A stretch of 64,000 nucleotides of DNA from Nymphaea colorata (taxonomy: Eukaryota > Streptophyta > Magnoliopsida > Nymphaeales > Nymphaeaceae), in assembly GCF_008831285.2 (NCBI RefSeq), contig NC_045140.1, positions 12,952,505-13,016,504 on the forward strand, given 5' to 3'. Positions 57,742 to 64,000 of the stretch are shown here, in pieces (the first letter of the stretch is position 1; each line of letters opens with the position of its first letter). Position numbers and translations under genes: made by a program. A model generated the notes under the pieces. That model worked only from the letters and a program-made list of their open reading frames with translations, was not told the DNA's origin and made no database searches.

Positions 57742-57961
57742 AGTGTTTTAGGTTCGACCACTAGAGTAGGGTTGTCTCACACGCTAGTTATGATGCGCAC
57801 CTACTAATGCACCCATATGATAGAATAGAGCACATATATGCTTAGGATAGGTGGAGCTATGTTTCAATTATATATACAATTAAATAATGTATCATATGGC
57901 AGGTCGTGTTCTTTGCCAATTATGAAGACAAATTTATGCACTATGTATGATTCACATCCAC
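55038..57961 (+). repeat. 3' LTR of the chromovirus relic (about 2.9 kb)
   Basis: Starts TGTGACATCCTAAATAGTAAG. TATATAAG at 55565-55572, followed by GGGGAGGTCC, is the likely core promoter. It shares block order with 45636-48276 and, for its first kilobase, with 37695-38740. It contains a 161-bp tandem duplication with TA/TG runs. The right end is set where similarity to the 5' LTR stops (ATTCACATCCAC). Confidence 0.8.
57455..57755. repeat. 161-bp tandem duplication with (TA)n(TG)n
   Basis: TTGGGCCATTTGTTTTTGTTG begins at 57455 and 57616, and each copy ends in a TATATA/TGTGTG run (57540-57610 and 57703-57741). The 5' LTR has a single copy with one such run (48028-48068), so the duplication arose after insertion or in this LTR lineage only. 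Confidence 0.88.
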
Positions 57962-58234
57962 ACAAAACCCTATAAATAGAGGAAGACGTCTGAGTTCGGA
58001 TACATTAAAATAGTGAGAGTTAGTCCGTGTTTTTGGTAAAGTCATCCAAGAAAGAATATGCTTTGCCACCCTTTCTACAAACACAATTGTGGAAGTATAC
58101 GATTCTTCGTTGTATGAGAATTGTGATCATGTCACATTCATCTTAGCATGATGATCGTGAGCAAGTTACATCTTATTCAAGTATAATATTTAATTTTATT
58201 TCCAATTCAATTTTCTACCAATGGAATCAAAGCC
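57962..58234 (+). repeat. Probable copia LTR fragment ending in a PBS-like site
   Basis: Contains CCCTATAAATAGAGG (TATA box 57971-57978). After TTTTCTACCAA it ends in TGGAATCAAAGCC (58222-58234), close to the tRNA-iMet complement TGGTATCAGAGCC used by most copia elements. No internal region of its own follows before the next LTR. Confidence 0.4.
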
Positions 58235-58328
58235 GGGTTCCTCATGCAAGGAAGTGATGTGCATGAACTTCATGCATGGTCACCCTTGCATGCATACTTT
58301 TGTATTCTGACCGACATATTGTCTGGAG

Positions 58329-58613
58329 TGTTAAGTTTGTACAATATGGATCGGGTCACCCAGACTCGACCCATTTGATCCACACGCCCAGCACATCATG
58401 GGCGGTGGTATACTTGTAAATCTTAATGTTATTTTGTGTATTTTATAATGTACTCTAAATCGTGACTAGTATATAATGATAACAAGAGGCAGACGTTATT
58501 GGTTGTTGCGCTCTTTCATCTCTCTCTTGCTTGGACGTGCAGCCCACTTCTCTCTTCCTCCTCTTGCATCTAACTTCATTCGTTGGTTTGGTATTAGATA
58601 TCAAAATCTTACG
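58329..58613 (+). repeat. Probable 5' LTR of the copia element
   Basis: Starts TGTTAAGTTTG and ends TCTTACG just before the PBS; an intact terminus would end in CA, so the end is mutated. A TAGTATATAATGA box lies near 58468. No matching 3' LTR was found after 62840, so the element is 3'-truncated or rearranged and this LTR cannot be verified by its partner. Confidence 0.5.
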
Positions 58614-58625
58614 TGGTACCAGAGC
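58614..58625 (+). promoter_or_regulatory. Copia primer-binding site
   Basis: TGGTACCAGAGC differs at one base from TGGTATCAGAGC, complementary to the initiator methionine tRNA 3' end. Confidence 0.75.
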
Positions 58626-58899
58626 GAGGTTTTGCCACTGAGAATGTTTGGTAAGAATCTTTAATTCCGCCCTAATCTTTGTTTCTTTTCTGTCGTAATC
58701 CTTAAATCTCCATTTTCTGCCCTAATCCTCAAATCTCTATTTTTTGCCCCAATCCCCAAATTTCTTTCCTAACCCTAATCCCCAAATTTTCTGCCCTAAT
58801 CTGCCCTACCATCGGCCACCTAACCCTAATCTCAAAATTTCTATTTTCTCCCTATTTTCTGATTATTGCATCTATGGATCCGTACCGCAATTCCAGCAT

Positions 58900-60180
58900 C
58901 TTGTCGTCCAATTTCTTCTCCCAACTCATCTCATAAAAGCTAAATCATACCAATTATTTGACATGGAAACGTCAAATAGTCCCGCTCATCAAAAGTCACT
59001 GTCTTTATGGACATCTCAATGGCACCACCTACGCCACCTGAATGGATTATGCGAGAGGTGAAGAATGCTGCAGGGCAAGTTCAAGAGAGCATTGCAGAAA
59101 TCAATCTTGAATATGAGATGTGACTGGCTCATGATCAATCTCTCATTGCTTATATCACCTCCACACTATCAGAAGAAGTTTTGGCAGGTGTTGATGATGT
59201 TCTTTCAGCACTTGAGTTGTGGAATGTACTTGCTACCATGTATTCTCAAGTATCAGAAGCGAGATTTCTACAACTCAAGAGGCAATTTCAGGATATCAAT
59301 GGAGGCACACGTTCAGTCTTGGAATATATACATGAGATAAAAAATGTTAGTGATCAACTTGCCATCATAGGGCATCCAGTCAGTGACAAGGACAAAGTAC
59401 AACAGACTTTGAGTGGATTGGGGCCAGAATTTGATGTTTTTTGCATTGTTTTAGAGGTATTGTCTATTCTTCCCTCTTCTGAAGACTTGAAAGCAAAATT
59501 GATTCAACATGAAGCGAATCGTGTACAACGACATGAATTAGTTCATTCTGGCAGTCACAATGTGTTGATCACAAGGAGTCATGCTTTGCAAGGAAGTCGT
59601 CCAAGAGTTTGGAACTCACAGACAAGGATGAGGAGAGGTACCATTCCCACACCTAACACAAATACAAAGGCAAATGTACCACGAAGGATACCTACTTGTT
59701 TTTATTGTAATAAGAGAGGTCATGTGAAGTCAGAATGTTGGCATAACCATGTAAACAAGGTAAAACAGGTCAAGTGTGACATTAGGGCAGCAGAGTCATC
59801 TGTTTCGAACACGACTGCGGCATCGAATATTTCCCCTGATGTGCAGCAGATTTTAATGACAGCGTTGACTAAAGTCAATCTCAAGCAAAATGAGGAAGGA
59901 CAATGGTATGTGGATTTTGGTGCTGCAGCTCATGTAACTGGTGACGCAGGTAAGCTTTCTAGTGCTCTCCCTTATTTATCCAAAGGCTCAGTTGTCACAG
60001 GAGATGGTTCTCATCACAAAATATCACTTATTGGAAATATATACTTATCCATGGCTCATTCCTCAATACCCTTAAAAAATATGTCAAGAAAAATATCATT
60101 TATGTGTCAAAGCTTATTGATGATACTCATTCATCTGTTGAGTTTACTCCTTCTTCTTTTTATGTTAAGGATGCTTGAAC
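58900..60180 (+). pseudogene. Copia gag-protease remnant
   Basis: The gag N-terminus is split over frames at 58930-59180 (KLNHTNYLTWKRQIVPLIKS). The open frame from 59181 carries ELWNVLATMYSQVSEARFLQ and LKRQFQDINGGTRSVLEYI (UBN2/gag family). The zinc knuckle CFYCNKRGHVKSEC (C-x2-C-x4-H-x4-C) is at residues about 172-185. The protease block reads WYVDFGAAAHVTGD, where active copies have D-S-G, so the conserved serine is replaced by phenylalanine. A frameshift near 60085 then separates it from the rest of pol. Confidence 0.85.
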
Positions 60181-61495
60181 CAAGAAGACATTTGCTGAGG
60201 GTGTTCATAAAGGAGACATGTACGTCATTGAAGAAGCTCCAAAAATGCCCAAGTCTTTTGTTTCAGATTCACTCTTTCCTAGTCATAGTGAAGTCAATAT
60301 CACAAAGTATGATATGTCATCTCTTTGGCATGGTCGTTTAGCACATTGTAGTCGGTCTTTCATTCAAAGTCTTGTTGCAGACGAACTATTACAAAAGCCC
60401 AATCTAAGTCCTGTCAGTGAGTCTAGCATGTGCCCAAGTTGTCATATTTGTAAGAGTCATGCTCTTCCTTTTCAATCGATAAATAAGCGAGCATCGAAGT
60501 TATTTGATACCATTTATTCTGATGTTTGGGGGCCTGCTCCTATTTCTTTTTCTTCTGGGAGTAAATATTATATTGTTTTCATTGATTCTTATTCTCGTTA
60601 CACTTGAATTCACTTCATGAAAAGCAAATCAAAAGTTTTCTGCTTATTCACCCAATTCCACGCCTTGGTCCAAAACAAATACTCTAGTAATATCGTGCAT
60701 TTTCAATGTGATGGTGGTGGTGAGTTCATTTCAAATGAATTTACTGAGTACTTACTAAATCATGGGATCACTAGACAGATTTTATGTCCACACACACCAC
60801 AACAGAATGGTATTGCTGAAAGAAAATATAGGCACATAGTTGAAAGTGCTCTCAATATGATGCATAACACTGATGTTTCCATGACTATATGCACTGAAGC
60901 CTCCCATACTGCTGTTCATGTTATTAATCGACTACCACTATCCATGCTTGAAGGAAAATCTTCATTTTTTATTTTACATCAAGAACAGCCAAATTATGAT
61001 GAGTTGTGTGTTTTTTTATGTATTTGTTATGTTCATGTTGATGTTTTTTTAAGAAATAAGTTTCATGATCGAGTTGTCATGTGTAGATTTGTCGGTTATG
61101 CAGAAAATTATAAAGGCTATCGTTGCTACAATCCAAAGACTGGACGTGTGCATATTTCACGACATGTTGTTTTTTATGAGCTCAGGTTGAAGGATTTAAA
61201 GGAGCCACATGCAACACTTAATGTTAGAAATGATGTATATGACTCATGGCTGAATGCTGAAATATTAGACCAAAGAGGTGCTACACACTATGCACAAAAT
61301 GATAGAACTATTGATGAGCTCCAGACAGCCACAAACACTCAGATGGACAGCATACCTTCATCTACTCAGACCAACAACATGAACATGACTTCACCTAATC
61401 AGTTTTCAGGAGTAGTGTATCATCGACGATCAGTTTCAACTAATCCAGAAATTGCCACTACTTATCCACGTAGATCGTGTGAGGCACCTTATTGA
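60181..61495 (+). pseudogene. Copia GAG-pre-integrase and integrase remnant
   Basis: GAG-pre-integrase block with LWHGRLAHCS and CPSCHICKSHALPF. The integrase core has IYSDVWGPAP (first Asp), FQCDGGGEFI (second Asp) and QQNGIAERKYRHI (catalytic Glu), so all three catalytic residues are present. A single TGA at 60605-60607 interrupts an otherwise continuous frame between the first and second Asp. The C-terminal part runs through CRFVGYAENYKGYRCYNPKT and HISRHVVF to 61495. Confidence 0.85.
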
Positions 61496-61617
61496 TAGAT
61501 GGGTAAGTTATGGTAATTTCTCTTTGGATTTTCAGCTCTTCATGACAAAATTGAACAAAAAGGAGGAGCCAAAATGCTATGATCAAACATGCAAAAACAA
61601 ACATTAGACCGAGGCCA

Positions 61618-62335
61618 TGAATGAAGAAATGGCTGCCTTAAATGAATGTCAAACATGAGATATTGTTCCTCGTTCAGATGGTAAGAATGTAGTGGGTTCA
61701 AAATGGGTTTACAAACTTAAATATAAACTTGATTGAAGCATTGATAGATATAAGGATCGACTCATGGCTAGAGGCTTCACTCAGCAGTATGGGGAAGATT
61801 ATGATGAGACTTTTAGTCCAGTCATCAAGATGAGAACGATTTGGGTTATCATCTCTTGCCGTCTCATATGGTTGAAATTTATATGAGTTGGATGTTAAAA
61901 ATGTTTTTCTTCATGACTTTTTAAAAGAAAAAGTTTATATGGAACAACCTCTAGGATATGCTACCAATGATCCAACCAAATGAGTGTGCAAATTACAAAA
62001 ATCGATGTATGGGCTTAAGCAAGCATCTCGTTCATGATTCGGTAGATTTTCCATTCATATACAGCATGCTGGTTTTCTCAAAAGTTCACTTGATCATTCC
62101 TTATTCATCTATCATTCAAATGAAGTTACCATTTGGCTACTCATATATGTAGATGACAGTGAAACTCTTCATGTCATATATCTCATGTTAAAGAGGTATT
62201 GCAACAAGAATTCAAGATGAAGGATCTCGGTGAACTACGGTATTTCTTGGGTGTTGAGCTTGATAGAAAAGGTGACACATTAACTCTTACACAACATAAA
62301 TACACTCTTGATATTTTGGATAGAGCGGTATGACA
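61618..62335 (+). pseudogene. Copia reverse transcriptase remnant
   Basis: Reads [56 protein letters not shown], then after several frame changes LIYVDDSE (catalytic YVDD near 62142) and FKMKDLGELRYFLGVEL. At least six stops or shifts occur, so it is inactive. Confidence 0.85.
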
Positions 62336-62835
62336 AATCGCAAGCCTATAAATACCCCTAGTGTTCTCAACACAAAATTAAATGCTTCTGATGGGAGTGA
62401 TGCCTACACAAATCTTAGTTTCTATCGGAGTATAGTTGGCATGTTGCAATATCTCACTTTTACATGCCCATACATAGTATATGCTATGAATCAAGTCTCT
62501 CACGCACCCAAAAAAGGGCATATGGATGCTACCAAACGTATTTTATGTTATCTTAAAGCTATTCTTGGACTCCTTTACACAAGACAATCAACTATTTTGC
62601 ATGGCCACAACATTTCCACTTATACTGATGCAAATTGGGCAAGTGATCTAGACAATAGACGATTAGTTTCTGGTTATTGTCTCTTCCTTGATTCCAATCT
62701 TATTTATTAAAGTAGCATGAAACAATGTGCAGTTGCCAGATCAAGCACTGAGGCACTGAAGCATAATATAGGGCCATGGCTGCAGGCACAGTTGAAGCTT
62801 CATGGTTACATCATCTGCTTGAGGCACATGTTTTA
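62330..62835 (+). pseudogene. Copia RNase H remnant
   Basis: The open segment 62330-62710 reads YRSIVGMLQYLTFTCPYIVY, MDATKRILCYLKAILGL and TYTDANWASDLDNRRLVSGY, the usual copia RNase H blocks. A stop at 62708-62710 replaces the residue before S-x-K-Q, and ARSSTEAL follows, with one frame change before sequence resembling EYRAMA. This is the 3'-most recognisable part of the element. Confidence 0.83.
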
Positions 62836-64000
62836 ATAAAATGAAAGCAGTGGTTGAACTACTACACAACAGGCAAACAATGAGGCCATCAACCACCAAT
62901 TGCTCCATGGTGGTAGTCGGGTTGCTGCTAGTAGGCAGCAATATTTTAATTAAAAAAATATGAGTCAGCAGGCAAGCAATTGAACACCCATGAAATATCC
63001 CATCTGACTGCCTGGTTGGTGTTCCCATCACTTCCACCTTTCTGTGAAAACATAGGGAGTGGGTCAGGATTCCTATAGGGCAGTCATCTGACACCTCTTC
63101 ACATCAGAAAGGAGGCAGTACAAATAAATGACAAAGTAGTCTATAGAGCTACCAACTGGTAGCTATGACCAATGGCGTCAATCTATGATGGCTACTGTAC
63201 CCCCCCCCCCCATCCTCCTCCTCTCATTTCTCCCAATATCGATAGCAGGAAAGGAAAAAGGGCAGCAAGCAAGGATGCTGCAAGGCAATGTCCACCCACA
63301 TCTAACCTCCTTTTCCAAACCACCAGGAGGAGTAATGGCCCTTCCTTCCTCTCTTTTCTTGGTGGCGTTGGGCATTGTCTGCTCGATTATCACTGCCCAT
63401 CAAGCATTGTTCGCGTAGTCACCACTGCCCGATGGGTTGTGCATGGCATCAGGTACTCTACTAAGGAAGCAGATCTTTTTTTTTTTCTAGTCTGAATGCC
63501 CTTTCATCTGTATGTACTTTTCTTTCTTTCTTTGTTTTCTCTATTTTAATTACCCAATTACTTGATGTTTAGAAACTTTTCAAAAGCATACCATGACCTA
63601 GGAATGACACTTAAAAGAAACTATATCCTTATTGCATTGAAATCTATGTTCCCATATATAGTCGCATAATTTCATGTACATGCATGAAAATTGTTTTGAA
63701 ATGGATAAAAAATTGGCTTTATTTTAAACATGAATTTAACCTCATTATTCTTATATGAAATTAATGCATATGTAAAAATTGTGGAATCATGTCTCATTAG
63801 GGATGATAATGATGACCATCATTATTCATGTCATTCAGAGGACACACCAGATAGTAATGACTGCAGCTAATGCTCTTTCTAATTTTATGAGATTTGAAAG
63901 AGAGCTTGATGAACCCATTTGGAAACATTTATAATTCAAGGAATACCTCTTTGAAAACATATAATCAATGAATGGAGAAACTATGATTTGAGAACAAGCT
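62836..64000. other. Non-coding stretch, no gene seen
   Basis: Contains a 12-C run near 63202-63213 and CTTT/TTCTT tracts near 63475-63540. Open frames over 63172-63495 encode only proline-rich low-complexity sequence in overlapping frames. No LTR, terminal repeat or gene was recognised. Confidence 0.45.

Larger units (their letters stand above)
45636..57961 (+). mobile_element. Decayed chromovirus (Tekay/Del-like) Ty3/gypsy element with nested TIR element
   Basis: Order is 5' LTR (45636-48276), broken gag-pol (48277-51161), a foreign TIR element (51162-54996), the polypurine tract (55021-55037) and the 3' LTR (55038-57961). The LTRs match each other in block order but are much more diverged than those of the Ogre-like element, so this insertion is old. 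The internal region without the insert is only about 2.9 kb, so large deletions occurred. No flanking target duplication was found; the first 60-70 bases of the 5' LTR are missing. Confidence 0.78.
58329..62835 (+). mobile_element. Ty1/copia retrotransposon, decayed, no 3' LTR found
   Basis: Copia order is clear: gag with zinc knuckle, protease, integrase, then RT and RNase H (integrase before RT). Frames are broken in gag, after protease, in integrase (one stop) and heavily in RT. Coding similarity ends with ARSSTEAL near 62755 and short downstream sequence, with no recognisable 3' LTR. Confidence 0.85.

Noticed and set aside
63172-63495. Open frames of 107, 77 and 71 codons near the right end
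   Set aside because: Three overlapping frames on both strands over C- and T-rich sequence; no domain, no codon-use signal visible.
1-64000. CRISPR arrays, operons, bacterial terminators, rRNA genes
   Set aside because: No direct-repeat/spacer pattern, no rRNA-like sequence, and the content is clearly plant nuclear.

Overview
This window is repeat-dominated, AT-rich nuclear DNA from a land plant. The evidence is an Ogre/Tat-type Ty3/gypsy element with a second (archaeal-type) RNase H, a plant mobile domain (PMD) ORF inside that element, plant-type LINEs with a DUF4283-like ORF1, plant LTR families, and an exon for plastid ribosomal protein bL28. The species cannot be named from the sequence. 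I found no complete host gene: almost everything is transposable element, and older elements are nested in or abutted by younger ones.

Layout. 1-780 holds only short repeats. 1300-8557 holds two decayed LINEs on the minus strand. 8558-29006 is one recent Ogre/Tat-like Ty3/gypsy insertion: 3.8-kb LTRs that differ by about 1%, a perfect 5-bp target duplication (CAGTT), a separate PMD ORF upstream of gag, then gag-protease, a putative intron, RT, RNase H, archaeal RNase H and integrase. It contains a run of exactly 100 Ns (17432-17531). The 3.3 kb after the Ns repeats the 3.4 kb ending at the Ns, with mostly single-base indels, so this looks like two unmerged contig ends and not biology. Without it the element would be about 17.0 kb.

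29007-37690 holds a third, internally deleted LINE (30490-32808), a textbook 244-bp hAT MITE with an 8-bp target duplication (34125-34368), and long stretches with nothing recognisable. 37695-45635 holds a truncated chromovirus-type LTR and a decayed Tat-like relic that keeps gag-protease and one long LTR but no visible RT or integrase.

45636-57961 is a decayed chromovirus (Tekay/Del-like) element with both LTRs. A 3.8-kb TIR element (51162-54996, TTA target duplication, PIF/Harbinger-like) sits just inside its 3' LTR. This inner element carries a plastid bL28 exon on the minus strand and an open 275-codon ORF of unknown function on the plus strand, so it is a candidate Pack-TYPE (gene-capturing) transposon. 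57962-62840 holds a copia LTR fragment and a 5'-LTR-to-RNase-H copia element with broken frames. 62840-64000 holds nothing recognisable.

The most notable items are the PMD-bearing Ogre-like element, the candidate gene-capturing Harbinger-like element, and the probable assembly artefact at the N gap. Functions are inferred by reading translations by eye; no database search was possible.
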